DNA from: Chloroflexota bacterium
GTDB lineage: Bacteria; Chloroflexota; Dehalococcoidia; SAR202; UBA11138
Direction of reading: 5' to 3'
Assembly (NCBI GenBank): GCA_022561955.1
Contig: JADFQF010000004.1
Span: forward strand, 1-16,683
DNA: 16,683 bases
The notes below the pieces were generated by a model. It searched no databases. It was not told the DNA's origin and saw only the letters and a list, made by a program, of their open reading frames with translations. How positions within the stretch are numbered: the stretch's first letter is position 1; every line of letters begins with the position of its first letter. A program made the translations under genes and the position numbers. Of the stretch, positions 1-7,545 are shown in pieces.

Positions 1-2
1 CG

Positions 3-1070
3 GCCAAGGCCTACGCCGACATGGCCGCCTTCCTCACGGAGCAGTACTTGCCCAATGCCGACGAAAGAGACGCGGTGGGCAGGGAGCGGTACTCGCTGTC
101 TTCTCGCGCCTTCAACGGCGTGGAGCTCGACCTTGAGGATACCTACGAATGGGGATGGCAGGAGCTTCGCTGGGTGGAGTCGGAGATGGCGGCGACGGCG
201 GAGCGGATTCTTCCCGGTGGCGGTGTCGAGGCCGCCAAGGAGCTCCTGGAGACGGACCCTGCGCGCGCAATAGACGGAGTCGATAATTTCCAGCATTGGA
301 TGCAGGACTTTCAAGACCGGGCCATATCAGAGCTGAACGGGACCCACTTCGACATCGCCGAGCCGATAAAGCGGATCGAGGCCTTGATCGCCCCTCCGGG
401 CGGCGCGCTGGCCATGTACTACACCTCGCCTTCCGAGGACTTCAGCAGGCCGGGCAGGACATGGTATCCCACGGGTGGGAAGACGCGATTCCCGCTGTGG
501 GGAGAGGTCTCCATCGCGTACCATGAGGGCGTGCCGGGCCACCATTTCGAGCGGGCGACTGCCAAGTATCTGACAGGCCGGCTTTCGCGGTTCCAGAGCG
601 TGATGGGCGGCACTTCGGGATACATCGAGGGATGGGGCCTCTATGCCGAGCGCCTCATGGGCGAGCTCGGCTACCTGGAAAATCCGGACTACTACCTGGG
701 AATGCTGCGGGCGCAGGCGCTGCGCAGTGTCCGCGTCATAATAGACATCGGCATGCACCTGGAGCTGCCCATACCCAGCGGCTCGGACTTTCATCCCGGC
801 GAGGTCTGGAGTCCCGAGCTTGGGCTCGAGTTCATCCAGCAGCGCAGCCACTTCCCGCAGGACTTCGTGGCCAGCGAGGTGGACCGCTACCTGGGCATGC
901 CGGCACAGGCGATAAGCTACAAGGTCGGCGAGCGGGAGTGGCTCTCGGCCCGCGAAGAGTCCAAGCGTCGAATGGGCGCCGACTTCGACCTGAAGGACTT
1001 CCACAACCGCGCCCTGAGCATCGGGCCCATGGGCCTGGCGCAGATGCGCCGCGAGCTGACGCGGGCGTAG
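3..1070 (+). CDS. DUF885 family putative metallopeptidase, C-terminal part (5' end outside window)
   Basis: The reading frame is already open at base 3 (AKAYAD before the first ATG at 21), and that stretch looks like family sequence, so the gene starts before the window and the ATG at 21 is internal. The visible 356 residues contain the DUF885 hallmark HEGVPGHHF (bases about 523-549), an HExxxHH-like arrangement that suggests a metal-dependent hydrolase. Further on are the typical segments YIEGWGLYAERL and the C-terminal SYKVGEREWLSAREESKRR. DUF885 proteins are usually about 550-600 residues, so roughly the N-terminal 40 percent is missing. The substrate is not known for most members; a secreted or lipoprotein peptidase role is often presumed. 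Any signal peptide would lie outside the window. The next gene is 136 bases downstream and unrelated. Family call is confident; function is not. Confidence 0.88.
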   Translation, partial: AKAYADMAAFLTEQYLPNADERDAVGRERYSLSSRAFNGVELDLEDTYEWGWQELRWVESEMAATAERILPGGGVEAAKELLETDPARAIDGVDNFQHWMQDFQDRAISELNGTHFDIAEPIKRIEALIAPPGGALAMYYTSPSEDFSRPGRTWYPTGGKTRFPLWGEVSIAYHEGVPGHHFERATAKYLTGRLSRFQSVMGGTSGYIEGWGLYAERLMGELGYLENPDYYLGMLRAQALRSVRVIIDIGMHLELPIPSGSDFHPGEVWSPELGLEFIQQRSHFPQDFVASEVDRYLGMPAQAISYKVGEREWLSAREESKRRMGADFDLKDFHNRALSIGPMGLAQMRRELTRA

Positions 1071-1136
1071 ACCAGCCCCGCGGCTAAAGCCAGATTCATC
1101 CGCCTCAGGCGAGCGCCGTTGAACATCATTAGGGGA

Positions 1137-1142
1137 TATAAT
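1137..1142 (+). promoter_or_regulatory. Possible -10 element for the MNT-HEPN pair
   Basis: A perfect TATAAT lies 65 bases before the TTG start of the nucleotidyltransferase gene. No good -35 sits at 16-18 bases; the only TTGA-type hexamer (TTGAAC, 1119-1124) is just 12 bases away, which is too close for ordinary sigma-70. It could be a weak or activator-dependent promoter, or chance. Confidence 0.35.
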
Positions 1143-1206
1143 CAGACTGAACGCAGAGCCTAATAAATAATGCAGTGGCATAGTTCGATATTTCGGGATA
1201 GAAGCA

Positions 1207-1539
1207 TTGATCCAAAAAAAGACGGTGCCGTCATTGGAGCGGATTCGCGAGCTGCTTGTTCCCTTCTTCAGCCGGAGCGCAGCCAAGAAGGCGGTCGTGT
1301 TTGGGTCGTATGCGCGAGGGGAAGCGGACGAATATAGCGATCTGGACCTGATTATCGTCGCCGAAACCGAGACGCCGTTCCTGGAAAGGTTTCGGGACTA
1401 TACGGGCATATACGAGATATGGCCTAAGGGTCTGGACATGCTGATCTATACGCCCGACGAGCTCGAACGTATGCAGGACGAAGAAAATCCCTTCGTGACT
1501 CATGCCCTGGGCGAGGGCATTGTCATCTATGAAGAATAG
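1207..1539 (+). CDS. mntA: MNT-type nucleotidyltransferase, probable antitoxin of a HEPN/MNT toxin-antitoxin pair
   Basis: A 110-residue minimal nucleotidyltransferase of the DNA polymerase beta superfamily. The signature GS-x10-DxD is intact: G33-S34, then D45 and D47 in GSYARGEADEYSDLDLII. D77 in GLDMLIY is a likely third metal-binding acid, so the enzyme looks catalytically competent. In characterised MntA/HepT pairs, MntA transfers AMP units to the HEPN toxin and silences it; that role is inferred here from family and gene order. The start is TTG at 1207; no ATG gives a full-length domain, and the purine-rich GGGATAGAAG just upstream may serve as ribosome-binding site. The stop overlaps the next gene's start region by 11 bases, which indicates translational coupling. 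Some stand-alone MNT proteins are not antitoxins, but the adjacent HEPN gene supports this reading. Confidence 0.85.
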   Translation: MIQKKTVPSLERIRELLVPFFSRSAAKKAVVFGSYARGEADEYSDLDLIIVAETETPFLERFRDYTGIYEIWPKGLDMLIYTPDELERMQDEENPFVTHALGEGIVIYEE

Positions 1540-1933
1540 CGAGGCAGACGGCAGGCGGTGGCTGAGTCAGGCTGAGAATGACCTCGGCGCGGCCCAGCTC
1601 ATGGCAGAGCGAGCATTTTACGCTCAGGCCTGCTTCATGTGCCATCAGGTGGCGGAAAAGGCCCTGAAGGCGCTGGCATATTACCGCGGCGACAGGTACG
1701 TACTCGGCCACTCGCTACTTGAGCTACTGCGTGAGATCGTGGGCACGTTTCCTGAAATGTCTCAATTCGAGTCGCTCATGGGGGTCTTGAACCAGTATTA
1801 CGTCCCCACTCGATATCCCGATGCGCTGCCCGGAGGGACTCCATTCGAGACGTACAATCAGGGGCAGGCCGAAGAAGCTGTAAGAGGCGCGAGCCGTCTC
1901 GTCGATGCCGCAAAGGGGCTCATTCCCAACTGA
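1529..1933 (+). CDS. hepT: HEPN domain protein, probable RNase toxin of the HEPN/MNT pair
   Basis: A 134-residue all-helical HEPN protein (PF05168 type). Visible family marks are WLSQAENDLGAAQLMAE near the N terminus, CHQVAEKALKAL in the middle, and RYPDALPGG near residue 100. The proposed RNase motif R-x4-H is present as R56-YVLG-H61. HEPN toxins cleave RNA, in some cases tRNA, as dimers. In the HepT type the motif is RX4HXY and the tyrosine or a neighbouring tyrosine is AMPylated by MntA; here the +2 position is L63, so that target is absent or lies elsewhere. The ATG at 1529 was chosen over the in-frame ATG at 1502 because family similarity begins there and the overlap with the antitoxin gene falls to 11 bases. 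It shares a transcript with the nucleotidyltransferase gene. Confidence 0.83.
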   Translation: MKNSEADGRRWLSQAENDLGAAQLMAERAFYAQACFMCHQVAEKALKALAYYRGDRYVLGHSLLELLREIVGTFPEMSQFESLMGVLNQYYVPTRYPDALPGGTPFETYNQGQAEEAVRGASRLVDAAKGLIPN

Positions 1934-1954
1934 GCCTGCGGGCAGACCTCTGCT

Positions 1955-1983
1955 TTCGTGCCGGTCGCCCAACGGGTTATAAT
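1955..1983 (+). promoter_or_regulatory. Probable gap promoter
   Basis: A perfect -10 TATAAT at 1978-1983 is preceded at 17 bases by a weak -35, TTCGTG (1955-1960). It lies just after the HEPN stop and predicts a leader of about 60 bases before gap. The strong -10 and the change of gene theme support a promoter; the -35 matches poorly. Confidence 0.5.
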
Positions 1984-2049
1984 GTCACCTGCACGTAAAT
2001 TAAGTCCGACAATCGTCTTATTCATGCCGGAAGAGAGGTCTATCGAAAA

Positions 2050-3063
2050 ATGGCTACTCGTGTAGGTATCAATGGCTTCGGTCGCATCGGCAGGCAGGTG
2101 CTCAGGGCAATCATGGAGCGCCATCCCGACAAGTTGGAGGTCGTGGCGGTGAACGACCTCGCCGACACAAAGACCAACGCACACCTGTTCAAGTACGACA
2201 GCAACTATGGCAGATATCCAGGCGAGGTGGAGGCCACGGACGACGGCCTTCTGATCGACGGCAAGATCATCAAGGTGCTGTCGGAGCGCGACCCCTCCAA
2301 CTTGCCCTGGGGCGAAAACGGCGTGGACGTCGTCGTGGAGTCCACCGGCATCTTCACCGATGGCGCCAAGGCTGGAGGCCATCTGAAGGGCGGTGCCAAG
2401 AAGGTAATCATTTCCGCGCCCGCAAGCAACGAGGACATAACGCTGGTGCTGGGTGTGAACGAGGACAAGTACGATCCTCAGAAGCACAACATACTCTCCA
2501 ACGCGTCCTGCACGACCAACTGCATCGCGACGATGGTCAAGGTCCTCCACGACAGCTTCGGTCTCGAACAGGGCCTCATGACCACCATCCACGCCTATAC
2601 CAATGACCAGAATATACTCGACCAGGTGCATTCGGACCTTCGAAGGGCCAGGGGCGCGGCACAGAACATCATCCCCACGTCGACGGGCGCCGCCCGTGCG
2701 GTGGGGCTCGTTTTGCCCGAGCTCAACGGCAAGATCAACGGCATGGCGTTTAGAGTGCCGACGCCGACCGGTTCGGTCACCGATTTCGTGGCCACGCTCA
2801 AGAAGGGCGCATCCAGCGACGAGATCAACTCGGCCTATCAAGAGGCGGCGTCCAACGGCTTGAGCGGCATTCTCGAATACACCGAAGAGCCAATAGTCAG
2901 CTCCGACATTATCCAGAATCCGCACAGCTGCATCATCGACGGCCTTTTGACCATGACGATGGGCGAGAACATGATCAAGGTCGTGGGATGGTACGACAAC
3001 GAGTGGGGCTACAGCTGCCGCACCGCCGATCTCGTGGCGTTCCTCGTGGACAAGGGCATCTAG
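2050..3063 (+). CDS. gap: Type I glyceraldehyde-3-phosphate dehydrogenase
   Basis: Converts glyceraldehyde 3-phosphate, NAD+ and phosphate to 1,3-bisphosphoglycerate in cytoplasmic glycolysis or gluconeogenesis. At 337 residues it is the normal family length. It has the N-terminal Rossmann motif [10 protein letters not shown] (6-15), an acidic residue after the second beta strand (VNDL, D36) that favours NAD over NADP, the catalytic SNASCTTNC with C154, the assisting H181 in TIHAYTNDQ, and the C-terminal [11 protein letters not shown]. The start ATG has AGAGAGG at 2032-2038, 11 bases upstream. No phosphoglycerate kinase or triosephosphate isomerase gene follows, so gap appears to stand alone rather than in a glycolytic cluster. 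The NAD preference is inferred from the one residue; the identity is secure. Confidence 0.97.
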   Translation: MATRVGINGFGRIGRQVLRAIMERHPDKLEVVAVNDLADTKTNAHLFKYDSNYGRYPGEVEATDDGLLIDGKIIKVLSERDPSNLPWGENGVDVVVESTGIFTDGAKAGGHLKGGAKKVIISAPASNEDITLVLGVNEDKYDPQKHNILSNASCTTNCIATMVKVLHDSFGLEQGLMTTIHAYTNDQNILDQVHSDLRRARGAAQNIIPTSTGAARAVGLVLPELNGKINGMAFRVPTPTGSVTDFVATLKKGASSDEINSAYQEAASNGLSGILEYTEEPIVSSDIIQNPHSCIIDGLLTMTMGENMIKVVGWYDNEWGYSCRTADLVAFLVDKGI

Positions 3064-3068
3064 TCTTA

Positions 3069-3122
3069 ACCCCCAATCCCCAGCACCCAGTCCCCCTGGG
3101 GGCCGGGGGTAAGGGGTTGGGG
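3069..3122. repeat. C-rich/G-rich imperfect hairpin with G-quadruplex motif
   Basis: Just after the gap stop, a C-rich arm (C-runs at 3069-3073, 3077-3081 and 3092-3096) is followed by a G-rich arm with four runs: G5 at 3098-3102, G5 at 3105-3109, G4 at 3113-3116 and G4 at 3119-3122, with loops of only 2, 3 and 2 bases. The outer arms pair as CCCCAAtCCCC with GGGGTTGGGG, leaving one bulged T. The plus strand and its RNA can therefore form either a long hairpin or a G-quadruplex. There is no U-tract, so it is not a classical Rho-independent terminator. It lies only 9 bases before the next start codon. Confidence 0.75.
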
Positions 3123-3131
3123 TCACCATCT

Positions 3132-3971
3132 ATGGTGGAAGCCGGAGAGATTCAAGGGCGCATCCAGCTCATTCGCGGCCTGTCCAACGAGCTGGCCGCT
3201 TTTTTCTATACCCTGCCCGACGATGTCTGGAGGAACCCGGAACAGTTCGGGAGCCCTTGTGAGGACTGGAAGGTCGCCGACGTGGTCACGCACCTTATCC
3301 AGGTCGGCGACATGTTCTTTCAGAGCATTACTCGTGCGCTCGACGGTGACACGACACCGCCCATGGCCTATAGCGTACCCACGCCCGAGGAGTCGCTCGC
3401 CCAGCTCGTGGAGCTGCGCGACGCATATTTCGAAGACCTCTTTTACGAGTTCAACGCTGGCTGCCGGCGTCTTAACTCGCTGCTGGTCTCACTAGGCCCG
3501 GAGCAATACGACCTTCCGGCGTGGCATCCCGCCGGGGCGTTTCCGGTCTCCCAGCTCATAACCCGGCGCGCCTTCGAGCTGGCCGTGCACGGGTGGGACG
3601 TAAGGTACTCCTTCGACCGGTCGGCAAGGCTGAACGCCGACGCCCTGCCCTTCCTGGTCGATAACCTGTGGAGCTTTCTGCGTTCCGATTCCGAGGCGAC
3701 GGCGGAGTTGAACGCGTCCGTGGTCTACAGGTTCGACTTGGACGGTCCGGAGAAGGTCAGCTACGACGTCGCCGTCTCAAGCGGAGACTTCGACGCCGGG
3801 CCATCGAAAGATCGAAAGGCGGACGTTACCTTCCGGTGCGACGCCGACACGTACATTCTGTTCGTCTTGGGTCGGCTGCCCTTTAATCGCTCGGTGCGTC
3901 GAGGGCGCCTGTCCTTCGAGGGCGACGAAGAGCCGGCATCCCGGTTCACGAGCTGGTTCCGGCCCGTCTAA
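3132..3971 (+). CDS. DinB/MDMPI-fold protein with SCP2-like C-terminal domain (mycothiol-dependent maleylpyruvate isomerase family)
   Basis: A 279-residue protein of the TIGR03083-like family. The N-terminal four-helix DinB/MDMPI domain (about 10-160) opens with LIRGLSNELAAF and carries DWKVADVVTHLIQ. H54 with E149 and H153 (FELAVHGWDV) matches the H plus ExxxH metal triad of maleylpyruvate isomerases. From about 190 to the end is an SCP2-like fold (VSYDVAVSSGDF, ADVTFRCDADTYILFVLGRL). Family members use a thiol cofactor such as mycothiol, but most are uncharacterised and the substrate here is unknown. The ATG at 3132 was chosen because similarity begins there; the frame stays open upstream into gap, which is incidental. 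Its only plausible ribosome-binding sequence is within the preceding G-runs. It converges on the MocR gene with 17 bases between stops. Confidence 0.8.
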   Translation: MVEAGEIQGRIQLIRGLSNELAAFFYTLPDDVWRNPEQFGSPCEDWKVADVVTHLIQVGDMFFQSITRALDGDTTPPMAYSVPTPEESLAQLVELRDAYFEDLFYEFNAGCRRLNSLLVSLGPEQYDLPAWHPAGAFPVSQLITRRAFELAVHGWDVRYSFDRSARLNADALPFLVDNLWSFLRSDSEATAELNASVVYRFDLDGPEKVSYDVAVSSGDFDAGPSKDRKADVTFRCDADTYILFVLGRLPFNRSVRRGRLSFEGDEEPASRFTSWFRPV

Positions 3972-3988
3972 AAGTATGTCTGCTCGAT

Positions 3989-5503
3989 TCAGGCGGCGTT
4001 AATACTCCCTAGTGAGGAAAAAGCTTCGGCAAGCCTTCGCGTTCCCGTGGCTATCTGCGCCTCATCAACGCCCGTGTATCCCAACAGCAGGCCACCCTGC
4101 TCCGGCGGCTCGAAATAGTAAATGGACAGCGGCGTGGCTTCGACATCGTGTTGCGCCGCGAGCCGTTGAGCCAGTCTGTCGTCGACGCCCTTTGCCAGGC
4201 GGCCTATGAGCTCCATGCCCGAGGACGAAGGCCGCACCTCCATGAGGCCTCGAAGGTCTCGCTCGACCGATTCCACCAGCGCCTCCTGCCTCTCGGCGTA
4301 GAGCGAGCGGGTGCGTCGGATGTGCCTCTCGAAGTGGCCTTCCACCATGAAGTCGGCCAGGACGGCCTGCTCCAGCGAAGGCGACCCTCTGTCAATGAGC
4401 TCACGAGCGGCGACGAAGGTATCGACGAGGTCCTGAGGCACCACCATGTATCCGATCCTGAGCGACGGGAACAGGGTCTTGCTGAACGAGCCCACGTAGA
4501 TGACGGAGTCCTCCTGGTCCAGCCCTTGCAACGCGGCTATGGGCAGTCCGGCGTACCGATACTCGCTGTCATAATCGTCCTCCAGGACCCATGAGTGATT
4601 GCGGGCCGCCCAGTCCAAAAGCTCCAGCCTCCTGGAAAGGGTCATGGTGATACCCAGCGGATATTGATGGGAAGGAGTCACATATGCGAGCCTGGCGTTT
4701 GGGGCCCTGTCGATTCCCGCGGCTATGTCCAGCCCTTGCGAGTCCACGGGCACGGGCACCACTTCGGCCCCCGCACCCTGGAAAGCGCCCCTTGCGCCGG
4801 GGTACCCTGGGTCCTCGACCCACACCACGTCGCCCTCGTTGAGCAGGACGCGCGTCACGATATCCAGGGCTTGCTGCGAGCCCGCGATCATTATCACCTG
4901 GTCCGCCTCGCACCTGACGCCTCTCACCGCGCCTAGATATGACGCGATTATCTCGCGCAAGGGCCTGTAGCCTGCGGGGTCGCCGTAGCCCAGCAGGTCG
5001 AGAGAAGGGCTGCGCCATCTTCTGTTCCAAAGCCTGGACCAGGTCTTGAACGGGAATATTTCCATGGCGGGCAGGCCGGGCCGGAACGCCCTGGGAATGG
5101 CGAAGTCGTGAGGCTCGCTCACCGTAGTCCCCGCCAGCAGCTGGCCGCGGTTGGACAGACCTCGAAGGGCAGTCCTGGATTTTGCCGACTTTTTTTGATC
5201 AGACCTCACCCGCAGCAGGTGGTCGGGAAGCTCTGCCGCTATATACGTACCAGACCCGGTCCTTCCCTCCAGGTATCCCTCTGCCAGAAGCTGCTCGTAG
5301 GCATTTACGACGGTGTTTCTTCCGATCGAAAGGTCTGCGGCCAGGGCTCTCGTCGAGGGCAATTTGACTCCGGGAGATAGCTCGCCTACCAGGATTGCCC
5401 TTCGCAGGCCTTCGTAAAGCTGCCTATAAAGCGGAGCACTCGCGTTCTGGTCGAGGTCGAGGCCGGTAATCGGGACCGGCGGCGCGGTTTTATGATTCGA
5501 CAT
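3989..5503 (-). CDS. pdxR: MocR-family transcription regulator, PdxR-like (GntR winged helix plus PLP-binding aminotransferase domain)
   Basis: A 504-residue regulator of typical MocR length. Residues about 22-90 form a GntR winged helix-turn-helix ([52 protein letters not shown]). After a linker, residues about 135-500 are a fold-type I aminotransferase-like domain with [27 protein letters not shown] (276-284), [10 protein letters not shown] and the PLP-binding lysine K342 in [14 protein letters not shown]. Such proteins sense PLP through this lysine rather than catalyse transamination. Its position directly divergent from pdxS and pdxT, with repeated half-sites between, makes PdxR the best call: it probably activates pdxST when PLP is low and represses itself. 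The ATG at 5503 gives a complete DNA-binding domain. Other MocR members regulate taurine or GABA genes, but nothing of that kind is nearby. Confidence 0.9.
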   Translation of the reverse strand: MSNHKTAPPVPITGLDLDQNASAPLYRQLYEGLRRAILVGELSPGVKLPSTRALAADLSIGRNTVVNAYEQLLAEGYLEGRTGSGTYIAAELPDHLLRVRSDQKKSAKSRTALRGLSNRGQLLAGTTVSEPHDFAIPRAFRPGLPAMEIFPFKTWSRLWNRRWRSPSLDLLGYGDPAGYRPLREIIASYLGAVRGVRCEADQVIMIAGSQQALDIVTRVLLNEGDVVWVEDPGYPGARGAFQGAGAEVVPVPVDSQGLDIAAGIDRAPNARLAYVTPSHQYPLGITMTLSRRLELLDWAARNHSWVLEDDYDSEYRYAGLPIAALQGLDQEDSVIYVGSFSKTLFPSLRIGYMVVPQDLVDTFVAARELIDRGSPSLEQAVLADFMVEGHFERHIRRTRSLYAERQEALVESVERDLRGLMEVRPSSSGMELIGRLAKGVDDRLAQRLAAQHDVEATPLSIYYFEPPEQGGLLLGYTGVDEAQIATGTRRLAEAFSSLGSINAA

Positions 5504-5519
5504 GAGTCACCCGTCAGAT

Positions 5520-5570
5520 AAATGGTCCTATCATTATAGTCGAAAGTGGCCCTTGCGACCGACCACTTTT
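5520..5570. promoter_or_regulatory. Three half-site operator between pdxR and pdxS
   Basis: Three related 11-12 base elements occur: AAATGGTCCTA (5520-5530, plus), AAAGTGGCCCTT (5543-5554, plus) and AAAGTGGTCGG (5569-5559, minus). The last two contain a perfect 7-base inverted repeat, AAAGTGG/CCACTTT, with a 13-base gap. From memory, PdxR sites in other bacteria contain an AAAGTGG-type core and can be arranged as two direct plus one inverted repeat, which is the layout seen here. Binding by the adjacent regulator is inference. Confidence 0.65.
5533..5538 (-). promoter_or_regulatory. Probable -10 of the pdxR promoter
   Basis: On the minus strand this reads TATAAT, 30 bases before the pdxR start codon, giving a very short leader. 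The -35 region (about 5556-5561) is poor and falls inside the operator inverted repeat, so bound PdxR could block its own promoter. Confidence 0.45.
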
Positions 5571-5580
5571 AAGCTATATC
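5553..5580 (+). promoter_or_regulatory. Possible pdxST promoter
   Basis: TTGCGA (5553-5558) and TATATC (5575-5580) are separated by 16 bases. Both match consensus at four of six positions. Two operator half-sites lie upstream of or touching the -35, and the third lies in the spacer. This predicts a leader of about 145 bases before pdxS. A weak promoter of this kind would need an activator, which fits PdxR, but the assignment is tentative. Confidence 0.35.
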
Positions 5581-5732
5581 GTAGTCATTACATCTGTAAA
5601 CCTCGAAGATGTCGCAGCGCGGACAGGGTTAGCCGCAACAATTGGTATGCCGAGGCTGGTTCCCGTCCCAACGGCGATACTCGGGTGAATGAAGGGGACG
5701 CTAACTACGAACATAATCAAGAGGAGGAACAC

Positions 5733-6632
5733 ATGGCAATTGACGTGAAGGCCGAGACAGGTACGTTCCGCGTAAAGGCGGGACTGGCGCAGATGCTGAA
5801 GGGCGGCGTCATCATGGACGTCGTGACGGCGGAGCAGGCGATAATCGCCGAGAACGCCGGCGCGGTAGCGGTCATGGCACTGGAGCGGGTGCCCTCGGAC
5901 ATACGCAGTGCGGGCGGCGTGGCCCGAATGTCCGACCCATCGATGATTACGGCGATCATAGACGCAGTGACGATTCCGGTGATGGCCAAGGCGCGAATCG
6001 GCCACTTCGTCGAGGCCCAGGTCCTGGACGCGCTGGGCGTAGACTACATCGATGAGTCCGAGGTCCTCACGCCGGCGGACGAAGAGAACCACATCAACAA
6101 GCACGATTTCAAAGTGCCCTTCGTCTGCGGCTGCCGCGATCTGGGCGAGGCGCTGCGCCGAATCGGAGAGGGCGCGGCCATGATTCGCACCAAGGGCGAA
6201 GCGGGAACCGGGAACATCGTCGAGGCCGTTCGGCACGCCCGCAAGGTGCTGGGTGAAATCCGAAGGATTCAGGGCATGGACGAGGGCGAGCTGATGTCGA
6301 CGGCCAGGGACCTCAGGGCCCCTTACGAGCTCGTGAGAGAGATCCACGAGACCGGAAAGCTGCCGGTAGTGAACTTTGCCGCCGGTGGAATAGCCACTCC
6401 GTCGGACGCCGCACTGATGATGCAGCTGGGCGTCGAGGGCGTATTCGTTGGCTCCGGCATATTCAAGTCCTCCCAGCCGCAGCTCATGGCCGACGCCATC
6501 GTCAAGGCGACGACTCACTACAAGGACCCGAAGGTCATCGCTGAAATCTCGCGTGGCCTCGGCGACGCCATGCCGGGTCTCGATATTCGGACGATGCCCG
6601 AGGAAGAGCAGCTGGCGAAGCGGGGCTGGTAG
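5733..6632 (+). CDS. pdxS: Pyridoxal 5'-phosphate synthase subunit PdxS
   Basis: PdxS condenses ribose 5-phosphate, glyceraldehyde 3-phosphate and ammonia into PLP in the DXP-independent route; it forms a dodecamer of TIM barrels with PdxT bound outside. At 299 residues it has the usual length. The two active-site lysines are visible: K86 in [11 protein letters not shown] (K81 in Bacillus subtilis) and K154 in [10 protein letters not shown] (K149), as well as D29 in GGVIMDV and the phosphate-site [21 protein letters not shown]. The ATG at 5733 was chosen because it has a near-perfect Shine-Dalgarno, GAGGAGG at 5721-5727, and matches the family N terminus; the frame is open further upstream only by chance. 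pdxT begins one base after its stop, so the two are an operon. Confidence 0.98.
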   Translation: MAIDVKAETGTFRVKAGLAQMLKGGVIMDVVTAEQAIIAENAGAVAVMALERVPSDIRSAGGVARMSDPSMITAIIDAVTIPVMAKARIGHFVEAQVLDALGVDYIDESEVLTPADEENHINKHDFKVPFVCGCRDLGEALRRIGEGAAMIRTKGEAGTGNIVEAVRHARKVLGEIRRIQGMDEGELMSTARDLRAPYELVREIHETGKLPVVNFAAGGIATPSDAALMMQLGVEGVFVGSGIFKSSQPQLMADAIVKATTHYKDPKVIAEISRGLGDAMPGLDIRTMPEEEQLAKRGW

Positions 6633-6633
6633 G

Positions 6634-7215
6634 TTGCCCAAAATTGGCTTACTGGCCATTCAGGGCGACTTTCATGAGCACATCCAGGCCCTTGACCGCC
6701 TCGGCGTCGAGTCCCGGGAGATTCGAAAGCCTCCGCAGCTAGACGAGGTCGACGGCCTGATTATCCCAGGCGGGGAAAGCACGACCATCGTGCAGCTTAT
6801 CGACATCTTCGGATTTCGAGAGTCGCTGGTGGAAAAGATAAAGAACGGCATGCCGGTGTGGGGTACCTGCGCCGGCATGATCGTCATCGCGGATAAGCTC
6901 AAGGACCACCGGCCGGAGCCCCTTCACCTGATGAACATCAAGGTGAGCCGCAACGCCTTCGGCCGGCAGACGGACAGCTTCGAGACCGACCTCGATATCA
7001 AGGGCATCGAGGGGCCACCGTTTCACGCCATTTTCATTCGTGCTCCCGTTGTCACTGAGCTACAAGAGGATGTCGAGGTGCTTGCATCCGTCCAGGACGG
7101 AAGGCCCGTTGCCGTTCTGCAGGACAATATGTTGGCGACTGCGTTCCACCCTGAGCTCACGGACGACACCCGGGTTCACGAGCTGTTCGTGAGGATGGTT
7201 GAACGTTTCATGTGA
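6634..7215 (+). CDS. pdxT: Pyridoxal 5'-phosphate synthase glutaminase subunit PdxT
   Basis: PdxT hydrolyses glutamine and channels ammonia to PdxS. It is a class I glutamine amidotransferase of 193 residues, the normal size. The N terminus KIGLLAIQGDFHEH, the substrate loop PGGESTT (45-51), the nucleophile C79 in GTCAGM, and the H172/E174 pair in FHPELTDD complete the catalytic triad. The start is TTG at 6634, one base after the pdxS stop; it is the only start that gives the family N terminus exactly. The frame is open upstream within pdxS, but that translation is not family-like. Coupled translation from pdxS is likely because no strong separate ribosome-binding site is seen. Identity is secure; the start is very likely. 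Confidence 0.97.
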   Translation: MPKIGLLAIQGDFHEHIQALDRLGVESREIRKPPQLDEVDGLIIPGGESTTIVQLIDIFGFRESLVEKIKNGMPVWGTCAGMIVIADKLKDHRPEPLHLMNIKVSRNAFGRQTDSFETDLDIKGIEGPPFHAIFIRAPVVTELQEDVEVLASVQDGRPVAVLQDNMLATAFHPELTDDTRVHELFVRMVERFM

Positions 7216-7228
7216 TTGGCTGTATCAT
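7199..7228 (+). promoter_or_regulatory. Possible promoter for the GNAT-like gene
   Basis: TTGAAC (7199-7204, within the last codons of pdxT) and TATCAT (7223-7228) have an 18-base spacer. Downstream, a CCCTTC/GAAGGG inverted repeat (7255-7260 and 7273-7278) and a GGAGGT Shine-Dalgarno (7299-7304) lead into an open frame. Plausible but unproven. Confidence 0.4.
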
Positions 7229-7290
7229 CTATATATGCAGGGATAGCACCATAGCCCTTCCAGTAACGTAGAGAAGGGACGACGGTCTAA

Positions 7291-7545
7291 AGGCGGTCGG
7301 AGGTAGCTACGGTCCTTAGAAATAAGAACGCGTCCCCGAACTTCGCGGCAACCAGGCCGCTAACTCCCCTCGATTTCCTACGTTTCGTTTTCTGGGAGGA
7401 GTCGGCCAGGGCCAACCGGGCACATACGCTCGAGAGCCTGGCCGGACCCAGGTCGTCTTTTTTCTCCCTCATCCGATTTTCCCGAAGCGGACTGTCCATT
7501 CGCGGAAAGGGCTGCGCATGGGCGTTATCCGGCGACGCCGGCGTA
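7291..7545 (+). other. Open, coding-like 5' extension of the GNAT-like gene without a normal start codon
   Basis: The 7216-7545 gap between pdxT and the next ATG is not plainly non-coding. From 7291 (after an in-frame TAA at 7288) the frame of the downstream gene is open for 85 codons and joins it without a break. Its translation (LRNKNASPNFAATRPLTPL near the start, RFSRSGLSIRGKGCAWAL before the ATG) reads to me like the N-terminal half of a GNAT-type protein. There is no ATG, GTG or TTG in this stretch. A strong Shine-Dalgarno, GGAGGT (7299-7304), precedes ACG at 7309 and GTC at 7312. Either a rare start codon is used, a base has been changed or lost, or the similarity is illusory. Confidence 0.45.

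Noticed and set aside
1119..1142. TTGAAC and TATAAT as a paired promoter upstream of the MNT gene
   Set aside because: Spacing is 12 bases, too short for a sigma-70 promoter; only the -10 was kept as a tentative element.
327..1286. 319-codon open frame on the minus strand
   Set aside because: Antisense to the DUF885 gene and the start of the nucleotidyltransferase gene; no domain, low-complexity HRAL composition.
1942..1956. GCAGA-CC-TCTGC hairpin followed by TTT after the HEPN gene, considered as a terminator
   Set aside because: The stem is only five pairs with a two-base loop and three T's; too weak to call.
1858..3129. 423-codon open frame on the minus strand
   Set aside because: It lies opposite gap, which is certain, and its translation is rich in H, R, V and D with no recognisable domain. 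It is a shadow frame produced by codon bias.
3132..3971. Start of the MDMPI-fold gene at 2988 inside gap
   Set aside because: The first 48 residues from that start are arginine-rich and proline-rich, unlike the family, and would overlap gap by 76 bases; the ATG at 3132 starts where similarity begins.
5574..6659. 361-codon open frame on the minus strand opposite pdxS
   Set aside because: pdxS is unambiguous on the other strand, and the minus frame has no family features.
7255..7278. CCCTTC/GAAGGG inverted repeat after pdxT, considered as a terminator
   Set aside because: Twelve-base loop and no T-run; may be chance.
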